Positions 8,332 through 17,415 of a DNA stretch of 53,453 bases are shown piece after piece. The notes beneath the pieces are model-generated. The model ran no database searches. It was not told the DNA's origin and saw only the letters and a program-made list of their open reading frames with translations. The stretch covers positions 1 to 53,453 of the forward strand of contig JAFATG010000101.1 of NCBI GenBank assembly GCA_019244055.1, written 5' to 3'. Every line of letters starts with the position of its first letter. The first letter of the stretch is position 1. The position numbers and the translations under genes are program-made. Source of the DNA: Acidobacteriaceae bacterium. GTDB taxonomy: Bacteria; Acidobacteriota; Terriglobia; Bryobacterales; Bryobacteraceae.

Positions 8332-8694
8332 CTAAGGCCGGTAGGTCGCACTCGAGGTATCCGTCTCCCACACGCGCACATACGCGACGGACGCCTTACT
8401 CAATTCTTTCTGGATCTCGCCGTAGAAGAACTTGGCAATGTTTTCCGCCGAGGGGTTAATCTGATCAAACGGCTTCAGGTCGTTCATGAACTGGTGATCC
8501 AGATACTCACTGATTCCGCGCAGATGGCGCTTTAGCTCGGCGAAATCGTATAGCAGGCCGTTCTCGTCCAGTTCCGCGCCTTCGATCGCTACTTGCACTC
8601 GATAATTATGGCCGTGTACGTTCTCACATTTTCCGCGGTAATTGCGAAGCGCGTGTCCCGCCGCAAATGTGTGTTCGACACAAATCTCAAACAT
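8332..8694 (-). CDS. queD: 6-carboxy-tetrahydropterin synthase (QueD/PTPS family)
   Basis: 120 residues, the usual size. Zinc ligands are His in HTFAAGH and the pair in NVHGHNY. The catalytic Cys precedes them in GKCENVHGH. Conserved LDHQFMN and a late Glu in RVWETDTSSA complete the site. In bacteria this enzyme makes 6-carboxytetrahydropterin for queuosine/7-deazaguanine synthesis; a pyruvoyl-tetrahydropterin activity cannot be excluded. It overlaps the end of the dinG-like gene by 8 bp, so the two are co-transcribed. No queC or queE is in this window. Confidence 0.93.
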   Translation of the reverse strand: MFEICVEHTFAAGHALRNYRGKCENVHGHNYRVQVAIEGAELDENGLLYDFAELKRHLRGISEYLDHQFMNDLKPFDQINPSAENIAKFFYGEIQKELSKASVAYVRVWETDTSSATYRP

Positions 8695-10609
8695 GAAAGA
8701 AGTCTTGAATATCCTTTAGCCGGGTCGTGAAACGGTACGGAGGCAAGCTCTCGAAGAACACGCGTCCGTATGGAAGCTTGCTGATTCTATTATCCAGCAG
8801 TACCAGCACCCCTCGGTCCGCCGTCCCGCGGATCAATCGCCCAAAACCCTGCTTCAGCGCCAGCGCAGCCTGCGGAATCTGGTAATCATAAAAAGCGTTG
8901 CCGCCACTCTGCCGGATTGCCTCCACTCGCGCAGATACCACCGGATCTGTCGGAACCGCGAACGGCAGCCTATCGATGATGACGCAGCTCAACTGTTCGC
9001 CCTGGACGTCCACACCTTGCCAGAAGCTCGATGTTCCGAACAGGACCGCATTCGGCGTCGCGCGAAACGCCTCGATCAAAGCATTCTTCGGGGCATTGCC
9101 TTGCATCAGGATCGGATACTCGAGCCGTCTTCGCAGCAACTCGTGCGTCTGACGCATCTGCTGATAGCTCGTAAACAGAACGAAGGCCCGCCCGCGCGAC
9201 GCCTCGATCACATTCTCGATTTCGTCCGCTGCCCGCCGCGTGAAATCCTGCTGCCGCGGATCAGGAAGATGTGGCGGCACATACAGCACTACCTGCTTGG
9301 GATAGTCGTAGGGGCTCTCGATCAAGAGCGTTCGCGCATTCTCGAGTCCTAACCGGCGCTGCGTAAATTCGAAACCTCCCGCGACCGATAAGGTCGCCGA
9401 AGTCAGGATCACTGACTCCGCACGGCCAAATAATCGGTCTGCCAGAATCGGCGCAACATCAATTGGTGTCGCCTGCAAGTATGTCCCCCGCCCGCGCCGC
9501 TCTACCCAGTACACATACCGCGATTCTCCCGATTCCATCCAGAACTGCAGCCCTTGCTGGATGAGTTTCGCTCGACGCACAAGCGGCAACGTATCCTCAA
9601 TCGCCCCCTGCACCAGTTCCAAACGCGTTGAGAGCACATGGATCGCGAGCAACAGCTCGCGATAAACAGACTCGTTCGCCTCAAGAAAACTCTCCTGATT
9701 ACGGAACCCGTGACGTCCCTCTTCCGGGAAGAGAGCGAAAAATGCGCTCGCCCGATCCCCAAGCTGAACTAGTGCGCGATCGAGTTCAGGCGTGGCGAAC
9801 ACCTTTCGCCTGGAGACCGCCGCTACATCCTTTACCAACTCCTGCACCTGGAGATTGCTCACGCTCATTCCGAAGTACTGCCCTGCAACGTCTTCGATTT
9901 CGTGCGCTTCGTCAAACACCACTGCGGAATATTCCGGCAGAATGCTCGCGTATGGCTCATCGCGCACCGCTAGATCGGCAAAGAACAAGTGATGGTTGAC
10001 GATCACGATCTCGCTCTCCGCCGCCCGGCGGTGCATCTCGGTAATAAAGCAACGCTCGAATTGTTTGCATTTCTGGCCCGCGCAGTACTCGGTCCGCGCG
10101 TCCAGCTTCCACCACAGGCTGCTGCTCTCGCTCAGCTCGCGCAGCTCACTGCGGTCGCCCGTCTCCGTGTTCCGTTCCCAATCGCGTATGATCCGGAACT
10201 CTCGGGTCTCCTCGATTCCTGTCAACACCGGCTCCCGCTCTGCGTCATAGAGCTTTTGACGGCAGAGGTAATTAGCGCGTCCCTTCATGTAACAGACCGA
10301 CAATGGATGATCGAACAACGTCTGGAGGAAGGGCAGATCTTTGAAAAAGAGCTGCTCCTGCAGCGTTTTCGTCCCTGTCGAGACCACCACACGTTTACCC
10401 GAAAGCAGCGCTGGGATCAAATACGCCAGCGTTTTGCCTGTTCCCGTCCCCGCTTCCACGACCAGGTGCCGCCGTTCCGCCAAGGCCGATTCCACGGCCT
10501 GCGCCATTTCGAGCTGCCCCTGCCGGAACTCGTAGTTTGGATGCGCCCGCGACAGAATGCCGTTTTGCGCGAAAAAGCGCCGCGCGGTCAACTTCGCCCG
10601 CGAACTCAC
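8687..10609 (-). CDS. dinG: DinG/XPD-type Fe-S ATP-dependent DNA helicase
   Basis: A superfamily 2 helicase of about 640 residues. Walker A (EAGTGTGKT) lies near residue 53. Four cysteines typical of the XPD/DinG 4Fe-4S cluster are visible (NYLCRQK, then YCAGQKCKQFERC). The DEAH box (DEAHEIEDVAG) follows, and motif VI is near the end (QGFGRLIRG). No exonuclease domain is present, so it is the E. coli DinG or YoaA type. The frame is open to a TTG at 10723, but the extra N-terminal residues look non-homologous and would enter the divergent promoter region. I prefer the GTG at 10609; a GTG at 10639 is also possible. The role is likely repair of R-loops or damaged forks. Confidence 0.9.
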   Translation of the reverse strand: MSSRAKLTARRFFAQNGILSRAHPNYEFRQGQLEMAQAVESALAERRHLVVEAGTGTGKTLAYLIPALLSGKRVVVSTGTKTLQEQLFFKDLPFLQTLFDHPLSVCYMKGRANYLCRQKLYDAEREPVLTGIEETREFRIIRDWERNTETGDRSELRELSESSSLWWKLDARTEYCAGQKCKQFERCFITEMHRRAAESEIVIVNHHLFFADLAVRDEPYASILPEYSAVVFDEAHEIEDVAGQYFGMSVSNLQVQELVKDVAAVSRRKVFATPELDRALVQLGDRASAFFALFPEEGRHGFRNQESFLEANESVYRELLLAIHVLSTRLELVQGAIEDTLPLVRRAKLIQQGLQFWMESGESRYVYWVERRGRGTYLQATPIDVAPILADRLFGRAESVILTSATLSVAGGFEFTQRRLGLENARTLLIESPYDYPKQVVLYVPPHLPDPRQQDFTRRAADEIENVIEASRGRAFVLFTSYQQMRQTHELLRRRLEYPILMQGNAPKNALIEAFRATPNAVLFGTSSFWQGVDVQGEQLSCVIIDRLPFAVPTDPVVSARVEAIRQSGGNAFYDYQIPQAALALKQGFGRLIRGTADRGVLVLLDNRISKLPYGRVFFESLPPYRFTTRLKDIQDFFHV

Positions 10610-10735
10610 GGAATTTTCGAGATGACTAGAAACGCTCACAGCAATGCGGGAGGAACTCTCGGACAAACAAGAGTGTAGTACGTCCCTCTTAGCTGGTGGC
10701 GTCCCTCCTCCGGTTATTCTCAAATAGGACTACGG

Positions 10736-12007
10736 ATGTGTGCGCAACCATGCGTCCGGATGAGCATGGCGGAAGAGATCCTCTATCTTTCGGAACTGTT
10801 AGGCGTGCAGGTGTTCGACCTGAAGGGGCGCCGTATCGGCACCCTGCGCGACGCCGCACTCGTTCCGCTCATCGACCCGGTCCGATTGGATCGTTATCTT
10901 GTCGGCGCAGGTCCAGGCTGGCTCAGCATCCGCTACGACCAAATTAAGACCATCAATACCGACGGGATCCGCCTCAAAGACGAGCGCTTGACACCCTATC
11001 ACTCGGACGAATACATGCTCCGCATGGTCCGCGATCTTCTCGATCAGCAGATCATAGATGCCCAGGGTCGTAAAGTTGTCCGCGTGAACGACATCACCTT
11101 CCTCAAACAGTGCGAAGACTCCAGTGACGTTCTTCATGTGCTCGAGGTCGATATTGGTGTTCGCTCCATTGTTCGTCGACTTCTTCGCGGGATTGTCTCG
11201 CCCGCTAAAATTCGGAATGTTCAGAAGAACATTCCCACTCACTCCATCCGCTGGGAATTTTGTAACATCCTCGAAGCGGACCCGCAGCGCCGTGTCCGGC
11301 TAAACATCTCCAATAAGCTTCTTGAGGACATGCACCCGGCCGACTTGGCCGATATCGTCGAGAATCTTGGTCACGAAGACCGCGCCGCCATCTTCAACAC
11401 CATGGAGCCCGAGACGGCAGCCGAGCTGCTGACGGAAGTCCATCCCGATCTACAGACCAAGATCATCGAATCGCTCGAGGCAGAGAAGGCCGCTGACATC
11501 CTTGAAGAGATGGAGCCCTCCGAAGCGGCCGATCTCTTAAACGAGCTGGAGGAAGAACGCTCGGAAGAAATTCTCGACGAGATGGAGCCGGAGGAGAAGG
11601 AGGAAGTCGAAGAGCTGCGCGATTTCCGCGATGATACGGCCGGTGGAATTATGGATACCGGTTATCTTGCTTTAGACGAGAAGGCCACGGTCGAGAACGC
11701 TATGACGGAGCTCAGAAAGAGCGAAAAAGCCCTCGAAGACCTGCATACGATCTTTCTGGTCGATTCCGGACATCATCTCCGCTTCAGCGTTCCTCTCGCG
11801 AAACTGTTGTTTGCAGCGGGCGACACCCCGCTCAAAGAACTCGCGTCAGATCCTTTGCTTTTCGTTCAATCGCAAGAGACGCAGGATCGCGTGGCGGAGA
11901 TGTTCGACAAATACAATCTCCTCACGTTACCGGTCGTAGACGAGGATCAGCGGCTTATCGGAGTGATTACCGTGGACGATGTGGTCGCGCTGCTACGCGA
12001 AGCTTGA
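10736..12007 (+). CDS. Soluble PRC-barrel/MgtE-N/CBS protein lacking the MgtE channel
   Basis: 423 residues with the regulatory half of an MgtE magnesium channel but no membrane segments. Residues about 12-90 and 95-165 resemble PRC-barrel units (VFDLKGRRIGTLRDA; IIDAQGRKVVRVNDI). Residues about 190-290 form the acidic MgtE-N superhelix (LHPADLADIVENLGHEDRA; repeated EKAADILEEMEPSEAADLL). About 300-423 is a CBS pair ending in LPVVDEDQRLIGVITVDDV. The protein stops where MgtE would begin its five transmembrane helices. It may act as a free Mg2+ or nucleotide sensor, or partner a separate channel. Start: ATG at 10736 with a weak AGGA about 8 bp upstream; ATGs at 10760 and 10766 are alternatives. 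Confidence 0.85.
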   Translation: MCAQPCVRMSMAEEILYLSELLGVQVFDLKGRRIGTLRDAALVPLIDPVRLDRYLVGAGPGWLSIRYDQIKTINTDGIRLKDERLTPYHSDEYMLRMVRDLLDQQIIDAQGRKVVRVNDITFLKQCEDSSDVLHVLEVDIGVRSIVRRLLRGIVSPAKIRNVQKNIPTHSIRWEFCNILEADPQRRVRLNISNKLLEDMHPADLADIVENLGHEDRAAIFNTMEPETAAELLTEVHPDLQTKIIESLEAEKAADILEEMEPSEAADLLNELEEERSEEILDEMEPEEKEEVEELRDFRDDTAGGIMDTGYLALDEKATVENAMTELRKSEKALEDLHTIFLVDSGHHLRFSVPLAKLLFAAGDTPLKELASDPLLFVQSQETQDRVAEMFDKYNLLTLPVVDEDQRLIGVITVDDVVALLREA

Positions 12008-12008
12008 T

Positions 12009-12533
12009 ATGGACACTGCAGAAAAGGCCCTCCTGTTAGGACGGCTCTTGGCATCTCGCGACACCTTCACCGCTGCGCTCGCGAATGTCTCGGAAGTGCA
12101 GGCGCGCTTTAAACCGTCCGCTGATCGCTGGTCCATTCTCGAAATTGTCGAACACGTCGCCGTGGCAGAGCACGGTATGTACCGCCTGATTACCGCTTAT
12201 TTCGAGCCCCTGGATGAGCCTCGCTTCGGTCGCGAGAACGAATTTCTCGAGCGGCTCGGGCTGGATCGCAGCAACGGCTGGGAAGCGCCCGAGCGTGTTC
12301 GGCCCAAAGGACGTTACGCCTCACTCTCCGACGCCGCTCGGCAGTTTACCGCGAATCGGGACCGGACCATTACCTTTGTTCGTGATTGCCAGGATGACCT
12401 ACGCGCCCGAGTCGTCAATCATCTGGCAGGTCAAATCACTGGCCAGGAATGTCTCGCCATACTCATCACCCATCCTCTTCGCCACTTGGACCAGATCCGC
12501 GAGCTGCAAGCCGATCCCCAATACCCTGCATAG
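12009..12533 (+). CDS. DinB-superfamily (DfsB/YfiT-like) four-helix protein
   Basis: 174 residues of the DinB/YfiT four-helix-bundle superfamily. The typical opening is seen (LLASRDTFTAALANVSEVQARFKP then RWSILEIVEHVAVAEHGM), with a metal-ligand His in the EHVAVAEH stretch and a second histidine pair late (ITHPLRHLDQIRELQ). Members are metal-dependent thiol-S-transferases or of unknown role. I chose the ATG at 12009, which sits 1 bp after the MgtE-N protein stop, so the genes are co-translated. The upstream in-frame start at 11979 lies inside that gene. Confidence 0.85.
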   Translation: MDTAEKALLLGRLLASRDTFTAALANVSEVQARFKPSADRWSILEIVEHVAVAEHGMYRLITAYFEPLDEPRFGRENEFLERLGLDRSNGWEAPERVRPKGRYASLSDAARQFTANRDRTITFVRDCQDDLRARVVNHLAGQITGQECLAILITHPLRHLDQIRELQADPQYPA

Positions 12534-12672
12534 TTCCATCTCGGCGCGGCGCGTTTCAAAACGGGACTATCCAGTGCACCAGACCGGAACAACGTCCAAA
12601 CAGCACTCCAGCTCTCGGCGTGTATTCAATAAGTTACGAACATTTCAGTTGCGGCGAAGCGCGTGCCTTTCT

Positions 12673-12795
12673 ATGGGCATGAGCTTCTGGTTAATCCTTC
12701 TCACCGCGCAACTGGTTGTGATGCTGTTCGCTGTTGTCCGCGAATCCGGCAAGGACAAGCGCTTTGAAGGAGAAAAGCTCGAATTCCGGAGCTAG
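12673..12795 (+). CDS. Possible 40-residue single-pass membrane protein
   Basis: A short open frame starting MGMSFWLILLTAQLVVMLFAVVRE and then becoming charged (GKDKRFEGEKLEF). That is one clear transmembrane helix with a positive tail, the pattern of real bacterial microproteins. It follows the DinB gene by 140 bp and its stop overlaps the convergent hydrolase gene by 4 bp. No strong ribosome site is seen before either ATG (12673, 12679). No family recognised; it could be chance. Confidence 0.35.
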   Translation: MGMSFWLILLTAQLVVMLFAVVRESGKDKRFEGEKLEFRS

Positions 12796-13904
12796 CCCTC
12801 TTTGCCATAGAGGAAGACACACGGTTCGTGCCGGCTTTCGCCACCATCGTTCACCGAGTAGGTCTTATAACTCCGATGACTGCCCCACAGCGATCCGGCC
12901 GCATGTTCGCCATCTACGCGCAACGCGTAAAATTCAATGTCGAGTTGATCCAGAAGTTTCTTATCGTCGTTATATAGCTTCGAAACTCGCTTCAACACCT
13001 CCAAGACTGCTTCCTTCGGTGACATTCCTCGCCGCATGCTCTCGACCACCGTATGCGCGCCCACAACGCGAATGTTGAGTTCTCCCACGCCCGTCGAACC
13101 AGCCCCGCCCACTTCCTGATCCACGTAGAGACCTGCGCCAATAATCGGCGAGTCTCCGACACGCCCGGGAATCTTCCAGGCCAGGCCGCTCGTCGTCGTG
13201 ACGCCCGAGATTTCGCCCTTTTCATTCAAGCCGAGGCAGTTGATAGTTCCATAGGTCGGGTGTACGGCCATATCCCACGCCCACGCCAGCACTTCGTCAC
13301 TCACCTGAGGGAAGCTGCTCCGGAGCTGTTTCATCGGCGGATTGCGCGTCTCTTGCTCCAGGTTCTGCTGCATGGAAACCCAGTTATTGAATCCTCCCGG
13401 CGTGTGCAGCGATTGCTTCCAAACCAGCCAGGCCGTTCGTGATTTTTCGGTGAGCAGATCCTCTTTTTGATACCCGTGCGCTTCCGCGAACCGCAGCGCG
13501 CCATCGCCCACGATCATTACGTGGGTAGTCTGCTCCATGACGAGCTTCGCGATTTTCGAAGGCGTCTTGATGCCCTGAATCGCTGCTACCGCGCCTGCCC
13601 GTTTCGTAGGTCCATGCATGACGCTCGCGTCCAGTTCCACGACGCCGTCTTCATTCGGCAGCCCGCCGTACCCCACAGACGTGTCGTTGGGGTCCAATTC
13701 GACAATGTTTACGCCTGCAATCACCGCGTCCAGCGTGTCGGCCCCGCTGCGAATCATCTCGTTCGCCTTCGCACATGCCGCGAGCCCATTGGCGCTCGAG
13801 ATAACGACCGGCTTTTTCGCGCCCGTTCCTTGGCTCGCTTTCAGCGAGGCCACTGAAGCCGCAACCGCTGCCGATCCCGTTATCCACTGCCGTCGATTCA
13901 TCAT
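12792..13904 (-). CDS. Secreted isoaspartyl peptidase/glycosylasparaginase-family (Ntn) hydrolase
   Basis: An N-terminal nucleophile hydrolase of about 370 residues. The N-terminus (MMNRRQWITGSAAVAASVASLKASQG) looks like a Tat signal. The proenzyme should autocleave before the catalytic Thr near residue 220 (HPTYG|TINCLGLNEKG). The substrate loop GRVGDSPIIGAGLYVD and the GSTGVGE stretch follow in the beta chain. Closest in style to N4-(beta-N-acetylglucosaminyl)-L-asparaginase, which cleaves GlcNAc-Asn; isoaspartyl dipeptidase or plain asparaginase activity is possible. Upstream in-frame codons to 13949 are not part of the signal and were dropped. Confidence 0.88.
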   Translation of the reverse strand: MMNRRQWITGSAAVAASVASLKASQGTGAKKPVVISSANGLAACAKANEMIRSGADTLDAVIAGVNIVELDPNDTSVGYGGLPNEDGVVELDASVMHGPTKRAGAVAAIQGIKTPSKIAKLVMEQTTHVMIVGDGALRFAEAHGYQKEDLLTEKSRTAWLVWKQSLHTPGGFNNWVSMQQNLEQETRNPPMKQLRSSFPQVSDEVLAWAWDMAVHPTYGTINCLGLNEKGEISGVTTTSGLAWKIPGRVGDSPIIGAGLYVDQEVGGAGSTGVGELNIRVVGAHTVVESMRRGMSPKEAVLEVLKRVSKLYNDDKKLLDQLDIEFYALRVDGEHAAGSLWGSHRSYKTYSVNDGGESRHEPCVFLYGKEG

Positions 13905-14099
13905 GATTTGAGTTTGTACCACAGAGGATCGCGGAAGGATTCCTTTCAAAACTCATTGATCTTCGGTTCTACCGAACCGAGCCTTGGTTAACCTAGCGCT
14001 GGCTACTTGCGCTACCGAAGGATGCAGTTGAAAAACCCTGCTGTGCGCTGTGCATTTGATGCTCTGTCGGCCAATTTCTGGTTTGCGCGTATTCTTGCG

Positions 14100-17000
14100 C
14101 TATCCGGAAAGCGCGTGTCCTAAACCCCAACCGACCACACCGGATCTATGTCCCAGAAGCCGCTTGTGAACAATTACGAGGGAGCCGCGGTACCGATCGG
14201 CATGATTCCCATAGGCGCGGCTAAAAACTTGAACGGGCCTGCACGATATCCCTATTGCTTCATTGCCGCTCGGAAACGCAGACAAAATTGTCTGCATCAT
14301 TCGTGTCCCGACGCCCTTGTACTTTGCAACCTGCGGATACGGACAAAGCGGGCGTGTCATCTTGTCACCCTGCATCGGATCCGAGTCGTTCACGTATTTA
14401 GTCGCAATAATCGAATTTGGTGCTATTCCGTTTTCCACCCATTGTTCGAGCGCACTGGAAATATTATGCTGCGCGTCGGTTGCGGCGGAGGCCTGATCGT
14501 TGCGATCCAGCCAGGACTGGCCAAAGAAATTGGGCCCTGGTCCGCCATAGCCGTGCTGCATCCCCGGAACCATGTAGAGTCGGGTGAAACTCTCGGTTTC
14601 ATGTAAACCCAATTTGGTCACGACGCTGTTGTAGTAATTGACTGTGCCAAGAGCCGGAACGCCTGGATCACTCCAGCCGTGGTACAGAATGAGCTTGCCG
14701 CCGTGGGCTTTGAACAGCCGCAAATCCGGATTAGTTGCATCCATAATGTGCATGGTTTTCTCACCAGCAATTTGAACGGCCTGCTCCGCGCTGACGGTTC
14801 GCAAGTCCCAAGCGGGGTTGTCGAACACCATGTAGCGGAGGTAGCTCACACCGAACATGGATATTGCGGCTCGACCTGGTGCCGGACCGGTGATCCAAGC
14901 CTTCCAACCCTCTTCTCCCTCCTCACCCCCGGGCATGTAGCCGGGGAAGACCTGCTCTCCCTTCGAGTTTCGTAGTCCGGCATAGATCCTCTTGAGCTGA
15001 GCGATCTGCGCGGAGGTCAGGCAACTGTCGGACTCGACTCCCCCGCAACGCAGTACCGAAGGATCGAACCGGCATTGCCTGGGATCGTTAAGAATACCGT
15101 CTGTCACGCCGTCCAGTGCATCGCACGCTGCAAGCACGGCCGCGCTGATCGCGGGGAGCTTGCTAGCGGGGATGTAACTGGCCGGGTTTACGAGCGGCGG
15201 CATTTGCAGGTTATACGCGGCCGCTGTTAACAAATGCGTGCAGTCAAGTGCGGCTGCCCCGGCGAGAATCCCTTGGTAATCGTCCGGAAAGCGCTGGGCC
15301 TCTACTAGCGCCTGGCGGCCGCCATTGGAGCAGCCTTCGAAGAAGGAACGTTGGGGAGCCTGACCGTAAAAGGCTTGAATGATCAGCTTGGCTTTCTCGG
15401 TCATCTCGTGGACGGCTCTGTACCCGAAGTCGACCACCTTCTCAGGGGAGCCCAACGCCCAGCTTGCGTCCCAGTCGTTTCCGGTATCGCCGCGGTGGCC
15501 TGTGTCTGTAGAGGCAGTGGCATAGCCGCGGCGAACTGCCGCTGCCATATCGCCAAATTCAATCATTCCCGCAAACCCCCAATTCCCGACGCCACGGAAC
15601 TTCCCGTTCCAGCCTGAACTCGGAAGCCAGACTTCGAATTGAATGTTGGAGTTCCTAGTCGGCTTAATCGCGCCCTCTACACGGCAAAAATCAGGGAGGT
15701 TTGGGATTGGCTCGTCACCAGAAGGGGTAAAGGCACCAGCCGCTACTGGCTGCGCCAAAGTAATCCTTGTGTTAGGCAAGGTCAGGCCGGCCAAGCTCTC
15801 GCAGGACACAACGGGTATTGCGCTAGCTCTCCCGCGGACAGCCCGGCCGCTCGGTTTCATAGAACGGGCTACCGTGAACGACCCTGTGCGCGTAATGGGA
15901 ACACCGCCGAAGAGGTAATCGCGGAGACCGAACATATTGAAGGCCAGCGAAGCTGCCGCAGCGAGCATAAGTGCAACGATTAAGCCTGCGCTGACCTCGG
16001 TCTTGTGCCGCTGCACGAGCTTCGATGCACGGTAGACAAGTGTGCTTCGGCGCGCCTTCACGGGCAGGTGCTGCAGGTGCCGATCGATGTCCCGCGCCAA
16101 CTCTTCAACTGAGCTGTACCGCCGCTCCGGCTCCTTCTGTAAAGTCTTGAGCAAAATATTGTCCAGATCCCCCCGCAAGCGACGGCGCAGTTTTTCGGGC
16201 TCGCCTTCGCGTGTCTGGCTTACCAATTCAGGGGTTTTCAGGACCGGAATACCGCTCGATGATGTCTCGGTCTCGATCCGGCTTATTGCCGTGCTGGGAG
16301 TCTCCGGGTCCTGCTCCAAGATTGCCCGTTCCATCTCAGCCGGCGTGTGTCCCCTCAGCCGATACGGGCGATGGCCGGTCAACAGTTCATAAAGCACCAC
16401 GCCCAGCGAGTAAATATCAGTGGCGGTCGTAATAGATTTGCCCCGCATCTGCTCCGGGCTGGCGTACGCCGGAGTCATGCACCGCATACCGGTCTGAGTA
16501 AGCAGCAACGTTTGCCCCGAATCTTGGGAATTCAAAAGTTTGGCGATTCCGAAATCGAGCAGTTTCGGCAGTCGTGCCGCAGTCACCAGGATGTTGCTCG
16601 GTTTCAGATCGCGGTGGATCACCTGTTGCTGATGGGCATACTGCACCGCTTCGCACACCTTGGTGAAGAGACAGAGGCGTTCTCCGACAGAGAGCTTGTG
16701 CTGGTCACAATACTCGTCGATGGGACTGCCATCTACGTAGTCCATGACCAGATAAGGCAGTCCTTCCCATGTGCTACCGCCGTCGAGGAGCTTCACAATA
16801 TTCGGATGATCCAGTGCGGCTAAAGTCTGGCGTTCATTTCGGAAGCGATTCAAGAGGTCACGACTATCTGGTCCCGGCTGGACCAGCTTTATGGCCACCT
16901 CCTTCTGGTATTCATCGTCAGCACGTACCGCCAGAAACACTGCGGCCATGCCACCCTGCCCAATTCGCTTCACCAGCTTGTAGGCTCCGAGCCGGCGCCC

Positions 17001-17291
17001 TGCCATTGAGTCTTGCATTTCCAGGGTGGCGGCTGTCTTCAATACTTCGGGCTCTGCTTGGAAGTTAAGGAATTCTTCTGCCGAGCAAGGTTGCGCCAAG
17101 CGGCTGAAAGCTGGATCCTGCAGGAAGCCGCCAGCTTCCTCGTAGTTGTGAACGAGTCTTTCCACCTGCTGTTGTATCCGTTGGTCGTCGCAATTCTTAG
17201 CGAGGAAGGCTGCGCGCTGGAGTGGCTGAACATCTAGAACTGCCTCGAACAGCTCCTTTACGCGGTTCCAATCGCCCGGAGTTATGCGCAT
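14100..17291 (-). CDS. Transmembrane Ser/Thr kinase fused to a tannase/feruloyl-esterase domain; frameshifted C-terminus
   Basis: 1063 residues joining a Hanks-type kinase to an enzyme. Kinase about 104-410: glycine loop GQGGMAAVF (111-119), Lys135 in VAIKL, HRDLKPSN (226-233), DFG at 247-249, SPE at 278-280. One transmembrane helix at about 434-455. Then a tannase/feruloyl-esterase family domain about 496-995, outside the membrane by topology: nucleophile Ser655 in GCSNGG, a calcium-type loop (DALDGVTDGILNDP, 724-737), Asp875 in HGWSDP, His913 in PGMQHGY. After CPYPQVAKYKGVG the current frame is unrelated to the family. The -1 frame continues DTNDADNFVC and stops at 14260, so a base is missing near 14307-14309. 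The expected product is about 1010 residues. It pairs with the ECF sigma gene upstream. Confidence 0.88.
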   Translation of the reverse strand: MRITPGDWNRVKELFEAVLDVQPLQRAAFLAKNCDDQRIQQQVERLVHNYEEAGGFLQDPAFSRLAQPCSAEEFLNFQAEPEVLKTAATLEMQDSMAGRRLGAYKLVKRIGQGGMAAVFLAVRADDEYQKEVAIKLVQPGPDSRDLLNRFRNERQTLAALDHPNIVKLLDGGSTWEGLPYLVMDYVDGSPIDEYCDQHKLSVGERLCLFTKVCEAVQYAHQQQVIHRDLKPSNILVTAARLPKLLDFGIAKLLNSQDSGQTLLLTQTGMRCMTPAYASPEQMRGKSITTATDIYSLGVVLYELLTGHRPYRLRGHTPAEMERAILEQDPETPSTAISRIETETSSSGIPVLKTPELVSQTREGEPEKLRRRLRGDLDNILLKTLQKEPERRYSSVEELARDIDRHLQHLPVKARRSTLVYRASKLVQRHKTEVSAGLIVALMLAAAASLAFNMFGLRDYLFGGVPITRTGSFTVARSMKPSGRAVRGRASAIPVVSCESLAGLTLPNTRITLAQPVAAGAFTPSGDEPIPNLPDFCRVEGAIKPTRNSNIQFEVWLPSSGWNGKFRGVGNWGFAGMIEFGDMAAAVRRGYATASTDTGHRGDTGNDWDASWALGSPEKVVDFGYRAVHEMTEKAKLIIQAFYGQAPQRSFFEGCSNGGRQALVEAQRFPDDYQGILAGAAALDCTHLLTAAAYNLQMPPLVNPASYIPASKLPAISAAVLAACDALDGVTDGILNDPRQCRFDPSVLRCGGVESDSCLTSAQIAQLKRIYAGLRNSKGEQVFPGYMPGGEEGEEGWKAWITGPAPGRAAISMFGVSYLRYMVFDNPAWDLRTVSAEQAVQIAGEKTMHIMDATNPDLRLFKAHGGKLILYHGWSDPGVPALGTVNYYNSVVTKLGLHETESFTRLYMVPGMQHGYGGPGPNFFGQSWLDRNDQASAATDAQHNISSALEQWVENGIAPNSIIATKYVNDSDPMQGDKMTRPLCPYPQVAKYKGVGTRMMQTILSAFPSGNEAIGISCRPVQVFSRAYGNHADRYRGSLVIVHKRLLGHRSGVVGWGLGHALSG

Positions 17292-17415
17292 CTTACTTAT
17301 TCGCGTCTACTTGGTTTACGCGACATTTGTGGAAGGAGGCGGGACATACCCTGGAAAATCATGGCTTCACAAAGCTGGGACTTCCTTAAACTGCGCCGCT
17401 AGCGTTTTGCCGTTG

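Noticed and set aside
9628-10678. Long forward frames opposite the dinG-like gene
   Set aside because: The reverse strand has all helicase motifs in order; the forward frames are mirror-frame artefacts of high G+C coding DNA.
13962-13976. TTCGGT-TCT-ACCGAA hairpin upstream of the asparaginase-family gene
   Set aside because: Only six pairs, a three-base loop and no T-run; too weak to call a regulatory element.
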